64,000 bases of DNA, from the NCBI GenBank assembly GCA_040880285.1, contig JBBDIT010000052.1, forward strand, positions 1-64,000. Direction: 5' to 3'. Source of the stretch: JANQJA01 sp040880285 (lineage in GTDB: Bacteria > Pseudomonadota > Gammaproteobacteria > Pseudomonadales > Azotimanducaceae). Below are positions 16,237-25,616 of the stretch, piece after piece; position 1 is the first letter of the stretch; each line of letters opens with the position of its first letter. The notes below the pieces were generated by a model. It was not told the DNA's origin and did no database searches. It saw only the letters and a list, made by a program, of their open reading frames with translations. The position numbers were made by a program, and so were the translations under genes.

Positions 16237-17934
16237 ATGACACAATTTCGGCCAATCGGGCTGGTATATTTGCTCGCTCCACTTTTATTGGGATTGGCCA
16301 ATCTCGTACAGGCAACCGATCTTGAGTGCACGCACGAAATCCAGCGTGCCGGTGGAAGCTATCAATTTGCCCTTGAAGATGAACCAGCGCCACCAGCCGC
16401 CGACGAGCTTCGTATCGGCGAAATCCTGTACACGCGCCTCCCCATCTTCGATGAGTCCAATCCGAGAGAGAATAACGCGGTCTTCCGGTGGGCAAATCGG
16501 TTTCACATACTAACGCAGGAAAAAACGGTCCGGCGCGACCTGTTATTCAGGTCACAAGACCCATATGAACCGAGATTGCTCTCAGAATCAGCGAGATTAC
16601 TACGGCGTCGTGGCCACTTGTACGATGCAGCCGTCCGGCCGGTGCGCCTGTGCGGCGATGAACTCGATATCGAGGTCATTACGCGGGATGTGTGGTCATT
16701 TACACCGGAAATTTCTTTTGATCGATCGGGCGGCGAGAGTACTCACCGGATTGGCATTGCCGAGGGTAACCTGTTTGGCACAGGGCGCGAACTTTCCTTT
16801 GCGACCACCAAAGACACAGACCGCTCCTCCAATCGCTTTGTTTACACAGATGACAATGTCGGCGGTGGCTGGCTGAGGACCAGACTTCTGTATGAAAACA
16901 GCGATGATGGCTATCACCAGTATGGGCTCATTCAACTACCCTTCTATTCCCTCGATACAACGCACGCGTGGCGCTTTAGCCTGGACAAGCTCAAGCAGGA
17001 AGAGTCGCAGTATTTCCGGGGTGATGAAATCAGCGCCGTACGACATGAGGTCGAGGAGAGCATTTTGAGCTATGGATGGTCCAGGGGACTGGTTAACGGT
17101 AAGACGCAGAGATGGCAAGTCGGCCATATTTTTCGAGACGACCACTTCTCCAGCGCCACAAGCTTGCCGGCACCTGGTGAGTTTCCGATTGACAAGACCT
17201 TGTCCTATCCTTTTGTATCGTTCACCGAGATTGAGGACAACTACACCACCTCGTTCAATCTGGACCAGATTCACCGGACCGAGGATCTGCATCTTGGTCA
17301 CACGTTTACAATTACACTCGGCTATGCCGCTACCAATCTCGGCTCCGACCAGGATCGACTGATCGCTTCCGGCGCTTTCCGGGATACCCTGGATTATGAC
17401 GACAAGAGCTTGTTACAGCACAACATCTCCTGGCAGGGGTTGTGGAATTTTGATACCAGCAAGAGTGAAGATGTCCAGGCCTCTTACTTCATTCGATATT
17501 TTCATAGCCAAACCACACATCGGTCTTTTTACTCGAGCTTCAGCGCAACCTGGACCCATAATCTGAATTCAAATAACCAGATTATACTGGGTGGATTGAC
17601 CGGGGCACGTGCATTCGATAATCGTTTCCAGACTGGTGACAGAAAGATGCTGCTGACATTGGAAGAACGACAGTACACAGACGTTCACTTTCTTAACCTG
17701 ATTCGACTTGGATTCGCGGCATTCCTCGATATAGGACGCGCATGGGAACCAGGCGCGGACGACGGCATCGACGATGACTGGCTCGCCGACATAGGCATTG
17801 GGATCCGGCTCGCCTCAAGCAAAGCAAACGTGGGGAAGATCATCCACATCGATTTCGCATTTCCAATCACCAACCGTAATGATCCAGGTGTCGATAGTTT
17901 GCAAGTCGCAATCAATATCAAGAATTCATTCTGA
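16237..17934 (+). CDS. BamA/TamA-like outer-membrane protein with one POTRA domain
   Basis: The 565 residues begin with a signal peptide (cleavage near VQATDLEC). A single POTRA-like domain follows at about residues 90-155 (LFRSQDPYEPRLLSESARLL, then VITRDVWSFTP). A surface-antigen beta-barrel then opens with GIAEGNLFGTGRELSFATTK, a strand pattern typical of the Omp85 barrel. The C-terminal strand ends QVAINIKNSF with a terminal Phe, as expected for BAM substrates. Omp85 proteins insert or translocate outer-membrane proteins or lipids. One POTRA and the length differ from BamA (five) and TamA (three), so this is an accessory Omp85 protein. The barrel is rich in Asp, Arg and aromatic residues. 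No partner gene adjoins it. Confidence 0.75.
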   Translation: MTQFRPIGLVYLLAPLLLGLANLVQATDLECTHEIQRAGGSYQFALEDEPAPPAADELRIGEILYTRLPIFDESNPRENNAVFRWANRFHILTQEKTVRRDLLFRSQDPYEPRLLSESARLLRRRGHLYDAAVRPVRLCGDELDIEVITRDVWSFTPEISFDRSGGESTHRIGIAEGNLFGTGRELSFATTKDTDRSSNRFVYTDDNVGGGWLRTRLLYENSDDGYHQYGLIQLPFYSLDTTHAWRFSLDKLKQEESQYFRGDEISAVRHEVEESILSYGWSRGLVNGKTQRWQVGHIFRDDHFSSATSLPAPGEFPIDKTLSYPFVSFTEIEDNYTTSFNLDQIHRTEDLHLGHTFTITLGYAATNLGSDQDRLIASGAFRDTLDYDDKSLLQHNISWQGLWNFDTSKSEDVQASYFIRYFHSQTTHRSFYSSFSATWTHNLNSNNQIILGGLTGARAFDNRFQTGDRKMLLTLEERQYTDVHFLNLIRLGFAAFLDIGRAWEPGADDGIDDDWLADIGIGIRLASSKANVGKIIHIDFAFPITNRNDPGVDSLQVAINIKNSF

Positions 17935-18007
17935 CCAGCTGGCGCCCAAACCGCCTCATGGTATCCTCATGCTTCATGATTGAAATCAGCATATTGAGGT
18001 AATTGAA

Positions 18008-18790
18008 TTGGCAACCCATCCATTTGACTTAACCGGCAAGGTCGCACTGATCACCGGCGGCAATAGTGGCATAGGTCTTGGCATTGCCGAGGGACTCGCA
18101 GAGGCTGGCTGTGACGTCAGCATCTGGGGAACCAATGACGGCAAGAATGAGGCCGCCCTTGCAACACTCGCTCAATACGGCACAAAAGTCTCGGCATTCC
18201 AATGTGATGTTTCAGATGGCAAGGCAGTCGCAGAATGCTTTGAGTCAACACTGGCACATCATGGCCGTATCGACGGTTGTTTCGCCAACGCTGGCATCGG
18301 GGGGCGAGGTACGCGGTTTGATGAATTTACCGATGAGGAATGGCACAGGGTCATAGGAGTCAACCTCGATGGTGTATTTCACACCTTCAAGCACGCCGCA
18401 AAACATATGCGCGAACGTGCTAATAACGGAGACGCTTTTGGCCGTCTGGTTGGAACCGCGAGCCTGGCGGCAATTTCCGGTCAGCCACGCGGCGAACATT
18501 ACGCTGCCACCAAAGGTGGAATGATTTCAATGATACGGGCATTGGCCGTCGAGTACGCGAGATACGGCGTCACCGCCAATGTCATCTTACCCGGTTGGAT
18601 CGAAACGGCCATGACGGAAGGGTCAATGGCAAACCCCAAATTTGCAGATGTGGTCAAGAAACGAATTCCCGCACGTCGCTGGGGCACACCATCGGACTTC
18701 GCCGGAATCAGCGTGTACCTTATGAGTGAGGCCAGCAACTACCACACCGCCGATTCGTTCCTGATTGACGGTGGCTACGCGGTTTTCTAG
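18008..18790 (+). CDS. SDR family oxidoreductase (FabG-like)
   Basis: This is a 260-residue classical short-chain dehydrogenase. The cofactor motif is TGGNSGIGLGIA, the structural NAG motif is FANAGIGG, and the catalytic Ser-Tyr-Lys set is TASLAAISG with HYAATKGG. The start is TTG at 18008 with GAGGT at 17996-18000. The C-terminal LIDGGYAVF is typical. The downstream CaiB-type CoA-transferase gene begins 10 bases after the stop, which suggests a two-gene unit for activation and oxidation of a hydroxylated organic acid. The substrate is not known. Confidence 0.88.
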   Translation: MATHPFDLTGKVALITGGNSGIGLGIAEGLAEAGCDVSIWGTNDGKNEAALATLAQYGTKVSAFQCDVSDGKAVAECFESTLAHHGRIDGCFANAGIGGRGTRFDEFTDEEWHRVIGVNLDGVFHTFKHAAKHMRERANNGDAFGRLVGTASLAAISGQPRGEHYAATKGGMISMIRALAVEYARYGVTANVILPGWIETAMTEGSMANPKFADVVKKRIPARRWGTPSDFAGISVYLMSEASNYHTADSFLIDGGYAVF

Positions 18791-18800
18791 GGAGGCCAGA

Positions 18801-20012
18801 GTGACCCAGGCATTTGATGGTATCCGCATTATCGACTTCACCCAGGTCCTGGCAGGACCATTCGCCGTCATGCAATTGGCGTTGCTCGGTGCCGATGTAA
18901 TCAAGGTCGAACAACCCGTGACCGGCGACCAGACTCGCGGGTTGATGAATGAGTCCGGTAACGCCGGCATGTCTCCTTCATTTCTCACCTGCAATGTCAA
19001 TAAAAAGAGTCTTACGTTGAACCTCAAGGCCAGGGAGGCCAGGACAATTCTTACGGCACTGGTCAAGACTGCAGACGTGATTGTCGAGAACTTCAAGTCC
19101 GGCACCATGGACCGCATGGGGTTTGGCTATGAGGATCTCAAAGCAATTAATCCGGGGATCATCTATTGCTCCGTAACCGGTTATGGACAAACCGGACCCA
19201 AGGCTGGTGCAGCCGCATACGATGGTGCTATCCAGGCCAGCTCAGGCATGATGTCACAAACCGGTCATCGGCAGACGGGCCCAACTCGCACAGGTTATAT
19301 GCCGGTGGACATGGCAACCTCCCTCAATACGGCCTTTGCCGTCTCAGCGGCGCTGTACAGGCGTGCGGTTACCGGCGTGGGGCAAATGATTGATGTTGCG
19401 ATGTTGGATACAGCGATCGTTGCCCAGGCTGCCCAGTTCAGCAACTACCTGAATGCCGGTAACCTGGTTGGATTAAATGGTAATGCCTCACCCACAGGAC
19501 AACCCACGGCAGATGTCTTTCCAACTCTGGATGGATTGATCCAGGTGACAGCACTGCGGCAACCCCAGGTAGAAACCCTGTTCGAGATCATTGGGGAGAC
19601 ACAAGCACTGGGACAGGAGGCACTGGCAACACCCACAGCCCGCATGGCCCACCCGGAAGAAGTCAAAACCTGCGTGTCGGCAGCACTTCAAAAAAACACA
19701 ACGGCCTTCTGGATGGAGAAGCTCGAAGCAGCTGGCGTGCCAGTAGCTGAGGTGCGCACTTTGCCGGAAGTGGTAGCGGATCCCCAACTCAAATTTCGTG
19801 GTGTACTGGAAAAAATCCCTTCACCGGTTCGTACCGGCGATACCGTCACTATCGTCAAGGCTGGTTACATAACCGACGCAGACGGGCCCAGCGTGCGTTT
19901 TGCGCCGCCAGGGCTGGGCGAACATACCCGTGAAATACTTTTGTCGCTGGGCTTTTCGGAATCAACCATCGCCGAATGGGACCAGGCAGGCATCATCGGG
20001 CTTAACGCGTAA
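18801..20012 (+). CDS. CaiB/BaiF (class III) CoA-transferase
   Basis: The 403 residues match family III CoA-transferases. The N-terminal segment DFTQVLAGPFAVMQLALLGA leads into DVIKVEQPVTGDQTR, and the catalytic aspartate is probably that in GYMPVDMATSLN. The GTG at 18801 is preceded by GGGAGG and is preferred to the open frame from 18765. Such enzymes move CoA between carboxylic acids, as in carnitine, formate/oxalate and 2-methylacyl-CoA metabolism. It follows the SDR gene by 10 bases, so the pair probably acts in one pathway. Its last 11 bases overlap the end of the S9 peptidase gene on the other strand. Confidence 0.9.
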   Translation: MTQAFDGIRIIDFTQVLAGPFAVMQLALLGADVIKVEQPVTGDQTRGLMNESGNAGMSPSFLTCNVNKKSLTLNLKAREARTILTALVKTADVIVENFKSGTMDRMGFGYEDLKAINPGIIYCSVTGYGQTGPKAGAAAYDGAIQASSGMMSQTGHRQTGPTRTGYMPVDMATSLNTAFAVSAALYRRAVTGVGQMIDVAMLDTAIVAQAAQFSNYLNAGNLVGLNGNASPTGQPTADVFPTLDGLIQVTALRQPQVETLFEIIGETQALGQEALATPTARMAHPEEVKTCVSAALQKNTTAFWMEKLEAAGVPVAEVRTLPEVVADPQLKFRGVLEKIPSPVRTGDTVTIVKAGYITDADGPSVRFAPPGLGEHTREILLSLGFSESTIAEWDQAGIIGLNA

Positions 20013-22161
20013 GGGTTAGCCAGAAAAAGCGATAAGTCAGTGCAAGACGATGAGCGAGTTGTTCATTGGTCGCACTACCACCGTGACCACCTTCGATATT
20101 CTCAAAATAATACGCTTCATGACCCTGTTCCAATAATTTCGCCATGAGTTTCCGCGCATGTCCCGGATGCACACGATCATCCCGGGTCGAAGAGTAAATG
20201 AAGACCGGTGGATATTGAGCCTGCGCGTCGAGATTCTGGTATGGCGAGTAACGCGAAATAAATGCCCAATCCTCGGGGTTCTCCGGATCGCCATATTCAG
20301 CCATCCAGCTGGCACCAGCCAAAAGCTTGTGGTACCGGCGCATGTCAGCAAGCGGTACACCAGCTACAACAGCGCCATAGAGTTCGGGCCTGCGCGCCAT
20401 GGTTGCGGTCACCAGTAGGCCACCATTACTTCGCCCTTCAATGCCAATTTTTTCTGCCGAGGTCACACCCCGGTGAACCAGGTCCTCGGCCACCGCCTCA
20501 AAATCCTCGAACGCCTTATAACGATTTTCACGCAATGCGGCAGCGTGCCAGGCCGGTCCGAACTCACCACCACCACGGATATTGGGTAGCACAAAAATGC
20601 CGCCACGTTCCAGCCACATTTTGCCGTAAGCCCCCGAAAGGTGTTCGTAAGTCCCAGAGTAGGATGGCGTCACCGAAAGCCGAAAACCACCATAGGCGAA
20701 CATGTGTACCGGATTCTGGCCATCCAATTCGCTGCTTTTTGCACGCACAACAAAATAGGGTATGCGGGTACCATCCCTGGACTGCGCGTGGAACTGATCC
20801 ACCCTGAACTCATCGCCATTGAACGTGGGCCCCTGTGACTTGAGCAATTCGGGCTCACTACCCATCCCGACTGAATGCATCTTTGCGGATACATAATAAA
20901 GCGAAGTTGGAGTGGTGAAGGATTCATATCGGGCGTAAAAACCTCCTGTGGTGTTGTCCGCACCGATAACATTGATCGTGCCGTTATCAGGAAATGGTAT
21001 GCGCGTGCGCTCCCAGCGATTCATGGCGGGCACTTGCGTGTAGACATAAAGTCGGGCGCGAACACTTTCGAGGGTGGTCACGGCAATGCCACCAAAACCA
21101 ACCTCAACGTCTTCTACGATTTCATTGGCCGTTGACGCAACCAACAACTCGACCTGACCGGGAGCTCCGGCTAACACGGAAGGATTCGCGACCACCACAC
21201 TACCTGGTAGGTACTCCTGATTACGGAATTGCCAGTCTTCGTTCAATCGGATAACGAGCTGGTCACGATACGCGCCAGCCACGACCGATGTCGACGGGAT
21301 ATTCAATTGGTGGAATTCGCCCTGGCTATACTCATACCAGTTCCTGCTCCAGAAGGAACGCGACTCGATTACCAGGTCAAAGTGATCAGTTTCAGTAACT
21401 ATCCGTTGTGCCGTCAGCCCGACGCTGGTTCTATCCGTCGACATGAATGCTTCAGCCGAAGCAAGCGACGTTCCGCGATGCCAGATCTTCGCAATTCGCG
21501 GATAACCGGCATCTGTTAACGCCTGGTCATCAAATCGCGTACCCACATACAGTGTATTTTCATCGATCCAGGACATTGAGCTCTTGGCCAGGGGAATAAA
21601 AAAGCCGCCCTCGACAAATTCGAATGTTTCCATGTCAAATTCACGGTACTCACTGGCATCGCTGCCGCCTGGCGACAATTCAACCATGCAGTGTCTGTAT
21701 TCAGGGGAAAGGCATTGGACACTGCCTAAAACCCAGGTCTGCCCCTCACTTTCAGACAGGGCATCAATATCGATTACCGACTCCCAGCTGACGTTTTCCT
21801 CGCGGAAAGCGTCGAGCCTTGTACGACGATAGAGTCCTCGAGGCTGTAACACATCTTTCCACAAGTTATAAAGATAGCCACCCCTCTCGGTCACAAGGGG
21901 TATGCGTGACTCCGAGTTCAGGGCTGCCAACGCTTCATCATATAACGATTGATACAGAGAGCTTTGGGTGAGTTGACGTTCTGTTTGCGCATTGACCTCC
22001 CTGACCCAATCCAAAGCGATTGCTCCTTCGATATTCTCAAGCCATAGGTGAGGATCTGACACACGGGGCTCCTGCTCAATAAACTGACAGCCAGTTAACA
22101 GTCCAGTGGCTACCAGCGAGCCTACCAGGCTTGCAACCGAACCTGATTTTGACTTCGACAT
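20002..22161 (-). CDS. Prolyl-oligopeptidase family (S9) serine peptidase, predicted lipoprotein
   Basis: This 719-residue enzyme carries the POP hallmarks. An N-terminal DPHLWLENIEG leads into a seven-bladed propeller region at about residues 60-430. The C-terminal alpha/beta hydrolase holds serine in EGRSNGGLLV, aspartate in SSTRDDRVHPGHA and histidine in EGGHGG. The ATG at 22161, preceded by AGAAAGG, gives an N terminus with a lipobox (LVATGLLTGC), so a lipid-anchored envelope peptidase is predicted. Family S9A enzymes cut after proline in short peptides; the exact specificity is not visible. The few in-frame codons upstream (from 22194) lack a ribosome-binding site. Confidence 0.9.
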   Translation of the reverse strand: MSKSKSGSVASLVGSLVATGLLTGCQFIEQEPRVSDPHLWLENIEGAIALDWVREVNAQTERQLTQSSLYQSLYDEALAALNSESRIPLVTERGGYLYNLWKDVLQPRGLYRRTRLDAFREENVSWESVIDIDALSESEGQTWVLGSVQCLSPEYRHCMVELSPGGSDASEYREFDMETFEFVEGGFFIPLAKSSMSWIDENTLYVGTRFDDQALTDAGYPRIAKIWHRGTSLASAEAFMSTDRTSVGLTAQRIVTETDHFDLVIESRSFWSRNWYEYSQGEFHQLNIPSTSVVAGAYRDQLVIRLNEDWQFRNQEYLPGSVVVANPSVLAGAPGQVELLVASTANEIVEDVEVGFGGIAVTTLESVRARLYVYTQVPAMNRWERTRIPFPDNGTINVIGADNTTGGFYARYESFTTPTSLYYVSAKMHSVGMGSEPELLKSQGPTFNGDEFRVDQFHAQSRDGTRIPYFVVRAKSSELDGQNPVHMFAYGGFRLSVTPSYSGTYEHLSGAYGKMWLERGGIFVLPNIRGGGEFGPAWHAAALRENRYKAFEDFEAVAEDLVHRGVTSAEKIGIEGRSNGGLLVTATMARRPELYGAVVAGVPLADMRRYHKLLAGASWMAEYGDPENPEDWAFISRYSPYQNLDAQAQYPPVFIYSSTRDDRVHPGHARKLMAKLLEQGHEAYYFENIEGGHGGSATNEQLAHRLALTYRFFWLTLTR

Positions 22162-22555
22162 AAACCTTTCTACGCTTTCAACTCTTTTGATCACTTCGGC
22201 CCGACTTCTACCCCGGAGCTATTTTCAGCTGCTATCCTAGCGCACCTTACCGATAGAAACAGGAATTCGAAACGATATGACCAACAACGGATCACTCGAC
22301 ACACCACCCCCTATGGTGGCCGGGCCCAGGGAGGTCCCTATTCCCTGCCGTCGTCGGCTGGCCTCATTATGGCTGTCATGGCGTCGATGATCGTCAGTGA
22401 AACCGGGCGTGGCAACGAGATGTTTATGGCCATGGCGACACGCAGTGTCCAAATGTGTATTGGCCATCAATACAGCCAGTAATTTATATTGCAAGCCTTT
22501 GCAATCAGCCCGTCTCGCGCTACCCTCAGATAATAAGACCATGAGATAAGGACTA
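22162..22555. other. 394-bp spacer with no convincing gene
   Basis: This region lies between two divergently oriented genes. On the plus strand an ATG at 22278 opens a 37-codon frame (MTNNGSLDTPPPMVAG...). A second frame, from ATG 22369 to TAA 22482, also encodes 37 residues rich in Met (MAVMASMIVSETGRGNEMF). Neither has a clear ribosome-binding site. Together they could be remnants of one frameshifted small gene or chance frames. Promoters for both neighbours must also lie here. Confidence 0.4.
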
Positions 22556-23317
22556 ATGAAAAATAACCTCGAAGAAATCGGCCTTGCGGCTGTAGACAAA
22601 TTCATCACAACGTGGAACTCCCGTGATGCGGTAGCCTGGGCAGGGTCGCTGCACTTTCCCCACGTCAGGCCGTCGCCCTTCGGAGAAATTCGCGTGGCCC
22701 GGGATGCAGAAGAATATATCAGCGCGGTTGATTTCGATCGCGTTGTTGCAACCGGCTGGGATCATAGCGAATGGGACTACAAAAGAGTCCTGCATACCAG
22801 CAAGGAAAAGATCCATGTAGTCGGCGCATGGAGTCGTTACAACAAACAAGGCGAGGTCATCTTAACCAATCCAGTCGTCTACATCGTCACCAATGTTGAT
22901 GGCAACTGGGGTGTCCAGTCTCGCTTTAGCGCCGATGACCCCGGCGATGAAGATACCACCAGCATGGAATTGCGGTCTTTCAAACTGATTGAGACGTTCG
23001 TCTCGAACCTGATTAGCGGAAGCACCACCGCTTGCGCCGAGCTACTGAATTACCCGCACTTCGAAATCGGTCCGGGTGAGCTAAAAGTGACCGAGACGGC
23101 CGCGATGTTTACATTGCCCAGTGCAACACTTGTGATCGATTCCCTGTTTGCCCTGCAAGCCGGCCGGCACAGCATCAATCTGGCCCTGGATTTGAATATT
23201 GATTCCGCAAATGCATCCGGCCTGCGCCAGGCCGTCGTCAATATTACCGAGCGCGACGGACACCTCGGCATCCAGGCCTGGTCGCTGCTGGACCCGACCG
23301 CAATCGCCGACCAATAG
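22556..23317 (+). CDS. Tandem NTF2-like (SnoaL-type) domain protein
   Basis: The 253 residues contain two consecutive cone-shaped NTF2-like domains. The first (about 1-130) has LAAVDKFITTWNSRDAVAWA, a mid-domain Trp/His-rich part and VVYIVTNVDGNWGVQSRFSA. The second (about 138-250) has LIETFVSNLISGSTTACAE, NYPHFEIGPG and a closing ITERDGHLGIQAWSLL. The repeated layout (helix, phenylalanine-rich strand, closing beta strand with G-I-Q-x-W/R) supports a duplication. NTF2-like folds are found in hydratases, isomerases and binding proteins; no catalytic residues are obvious. A modest AAGGA lies 6-10 bases before the ATG. The function is unknown. Confidence 0.65.
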   Translation: MKNNLEEIGLAAVDKFITTWNSRDAVAWAGSLHFPHVRPSPFGEIRVARDAEEYISAVDFDRVVATGWDHSEWDYKRVLHTSKEKIHVVGAWSRYNKQGEVILTNPVVYIVTNVDGNWGVQSRFSADDPGDEDTTSMELRSFKLIETFVSNLISGSTTACAELLNYPHFEIGPGELKVTETAAMFTLPSATLVIDSLFALQAGRHSINLALDLNIDSANASGLRQAVVNITERDGHLGIQAWSLLDPTAIADQ

Positions 23318-23337
23318 CCAGAGGTAGAGACGACATT

Positions 23338-24129
23338 TCAACTCTCGTAACTGACACCCATCCCGGCCCTGACGTCGTTGTTAACACCGTAAGGTGCGAT
23401 GGGATAGCGTAAGCCATTTTTCGACAATGCCGCGAGCCCAGCGATTACCTTCGGCAAGAATTTTGGGGGCAGCGCCATCAGCAACTCATCTTCCATCACA
23501 CCACCGTAGCGCCGTTCTGCAAAACACGGAATTGATAGACTGGGTTCACCTGTCGCAAGCGCCCTGCCCCAGGAGTCAGCACAAGACGATTCACCGACAC
23601 AACTCCAGTCCAGTTTCTTGTACCCCAGCCACTGCAAACCGTTGATGAACAGGATCATTTGCGCCGGTGTTGCATAGATCAGACAAATGTCCGGTGGATT
23701 AAGCCGACCGGACGACAAAGGGCTGACTGCCATCGCCTCATAACGACCGAATTCAAGCACATCCATCGCTGCCTGGTGTGCAGCCGCATCCTCGCCGGTA
23801 CCATACCAGACACCTTGCATACGATCACCGGACAGCCACTTCTCATTGCGCGGATGCAAACCGATCACCGTACCGCACTGGGCACCCACCAGATCATCCA
23901 TGGTGATACCCACAGTCCAGCCGTTGCGTGCGGCCTGTCCCACGATCTGGTCCGTCGTATGAATATGCTCTGGCCGCCTGATGCGAGGGATGGATTCCAT
24001 CTCATTTTTTGTCTTGAACATCTTCATACCAATGGGTGTGGTCCGAAGCCGCAAGTACTGGTTCAGGCCAGCCAGAATCTCTGGCCAGTCAAAGGTACTC
24101 TCATCTGATGCAATCACTGAATCACTCAT
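23338..24129 (-). CDS. DUF169 family protein
   Basis: This 263-residue protein matches DUF169 proteins. Features are LNQYLRLRTTPIGMKMFKTK near the N terminus, a central GWTVGITMDDLVGAQCGTVI and a cysteine-containing VGESSCADSW. The C-terminal part has SIPCFAERRYGGVMEDELLM with an Arg-rich loop. DUF169 has no settled biochemical role; conserved cysteines suggest metal or cofactor binding, which is inference. Its ATG overlaps the stop of the upstream GPH symporter (4 bases), so the two are one operon and the protein may act on the imported compound. Confidence 0.75.
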   Translation of the reverse strand: MSDSVIASDESTFDWPEILAGLNQYLRLRTTPIGMKMFKTKNEMESIPRIRRPEHIHTTDQIVGQAARNGWTVGITMDDLVGAQCGTVIGLHPRNEKWLSGDRMQGVWYGTGEDAAAHQAAMDVLEFGRYEAMAVSPLSSGRLNPPDICLIYATPAQMILFINGLQWLGYKKLDWSCVGESSCADSWGRALATGEPSLSIPCFAERRYGGVMEDELLMALPPKFLPKVIAGLAALSKNGLRYPIAPYGVNNDVRAGMGVSYES

Positions 24130-25511
24130 CTGTGTTCCCCTTTAGCTACTTGTCTGGAATATCGCTTGCCGACAATTCTTTGTACCTTGGCATGAACTTC
24201 GGCATTAAGCGGCCAGGTCACCGACAAGTATAGCGCAACGACGAAGACGGCAGTCGGTACGATCGCATACAAAATGCCAAGCCATAATAATTCATCGGGC
24301 CCGTGTTGGGCTCCCGCCAGCGTCGAGTAACCCACAAGACCCAATAACGGCAAGGACAAGCCACCAAATGACGCCGCACATTTGGTCATAAACCCATGGA
24401 TCGCAAAATAACTGGCGGGACGCGCATTACCCGAGCGAATGGTGTCAACATCAACCACGTCGGCCAACATGGCGCGTGGCAGATAAGCAAAGGCGCCAAA
24501 ACAAAAGCCCTTCAATGCAAACAGGAAGTAAAACTCCATGACCTGGCCGTACTCCAGCATAAAACAACTGATCGATATGATGCTGACGAACACCATCGCG
24601 GTTGCCAGAGACCAGTGCTTACCCCATTTTGTCGCGATCCAGTCCCAGAATGGAATCGCCGCAAGGCCGACACCAAAGTAGAGCATGTACAGCCGGCCGA
24701 CTCGCTCGGCACCAATGTAGTCCTGGATAAAGAATAACGACAACGTATTACGAAAATTCTCACCACCAGCAATCAATAGTTCAATCACCAGCAATCGGAA
24801 GAACAGTTTGTTATTGATCATCCGCTTGAAGCCTTCTTTCAGCGGTACAGGTGGCGCGTTGAAATTCGGGACCTCAGGTACTCGCCAAATCACCAGCAGG
24901 GCAGTCACCGGCAATAAAGTGACAATGACCCAGGAAAAGTTACTGAGTACAAAACTGGCTTCAGTACGGTTAAAAATTTCTTCGGAAGCCAGCACAATAA
25001 AAGATGCGGTCATCAGGCCGATCAGCACGTATTTTTCCCGTGCTGACTGGATCATGGTCCGCGTGTGGTACTGTGAAGAAAGTTCGGCGCCCCAGGCCGC
25101 ATAGGGCAGTTGAACGATGGTCAAGGCGGCTCGCAAGAACAAATAAAAGAATGCGAGGTAAACCACAGTGGCCCCTGTGTCCGGGTTGAGCAACATCCAC
25201 GCTGCAAACGCATAGATCGGCACACCCACCACGAGCCAGGGCCGACGCCGCCCCCACCGCGTACGCCAGCGATCACTTAAAAAGCCCATTAATGGATCAG
25301 AGACTGCATCAAAGATCGCGGCAGAAAAAATCACTGCCCCGATAAGTGCCAGGTCAATTCCGATTTCCGTTGAATAAAGGCGCGGAATCCATACCGCAAG
25401 CGGATAGGACAGTACGGCGAGTGGCAGGCTCACCGACCCATAGATCCAGGCTGTGGGCTTACCTACATCTGGCAGCTCAACAGTAACCGCTGGCCTGGCA
25501 GACTCAGACAT
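24126..25511 (-). CDS. GPH-family (glycoside-pentoside-hexuronide) symporter of the MFS
   Basis: The 461 residues contain about twelve hydrophobic helices. The diagnostic GPH/MelB loop after helix 2 is here (FDAVSDPLMGFLSDRWRTRW, followed by GRRRPWLVVG). The conserved aspartate in this loop is part of the cation site of MelB. GPH carriers import sugars or other small polar substrates with Na+ or H+, and some environmental relatives may move other metabolites. It is the first gene of a two-gene unit with the DUF169 gene. A second, similar carrier occurs at 37.9-39.2 kb. There is a 50-base gap to the rpoH terminator. Confidence 0.85.
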   Translation of the reverse strand: MSESARPAVTVELPDVGKPTAWIYGSVSLPLAVLSYPLAVWIPRLYSTEIGIDLALIGAVIFSAAIFDAVSDPLMGFLSDRWRTRWGRRRPWLVVGVPIYAFAAWMLLNPDTGATVVYLAFFYLFLRAALTIVQLPYAAWGAELSSQYHTRTMIQSAREKYVLIGLMTASFIVLASEEIFNRTEASFVLSNFSWVIVTLLPVTALLVIWRVPEVPNFNAPPVPLKEGFKRMINNKLFFRLLVIELLIAGGENFRNTLSLFFIQDYIGAERVGRLYMLYFGVGLAAIPFWDWIATKWGKHWSLATAMVFVSIISISCFMLEYGQVMEFYFLFALKGFCFGAFAYLPRAMLADVVDVDTIRSGNARPASYFAIHGFMTKCAASFGGLSLPLLGLVGYSTLAGAQHGPDELLWLGILYAIVPTAVFVVALYLSVTWPLNAEVHAKVQRIVGKRYSRQVAKGEHR

Positions 25512-25566
25512 ATTACTTCACTCTCCGCTCACGTCCGAAAATGACCCACTGCCCTTACCATACCAA

Positions 25567-25604
25567 AAAAAAAGGCGGTGGAATCACTCCCACCGCCTTT
25601 TTAC
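25567..25604 (-). terminator. Rho-independent terminator of rpoH
   Basis: The stem ggcggtgg (25574-25581) pairs with ccaccgcc (25590-25597) across a 7-base-scale loop. On the minus strand it is followed by a run of ten or so U residues (plus-strand a-tract 25564-25573). This is a textbook intrinsic terminator for transcription leaving rpoH. The A/T tails on both sides mean it could also act weakly on plus-strand transcripts. Confidence 0.9.
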
Positions 25605-25616
25605 CTGATTGATTGC

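Noticed and set aside
22237..22608. Protein-coding gene on the minus strand of the spacer
   Set aside because: It overlaps the start of a better-supported gene and its sequence is basic, low-complexity and without a recognisable domain.
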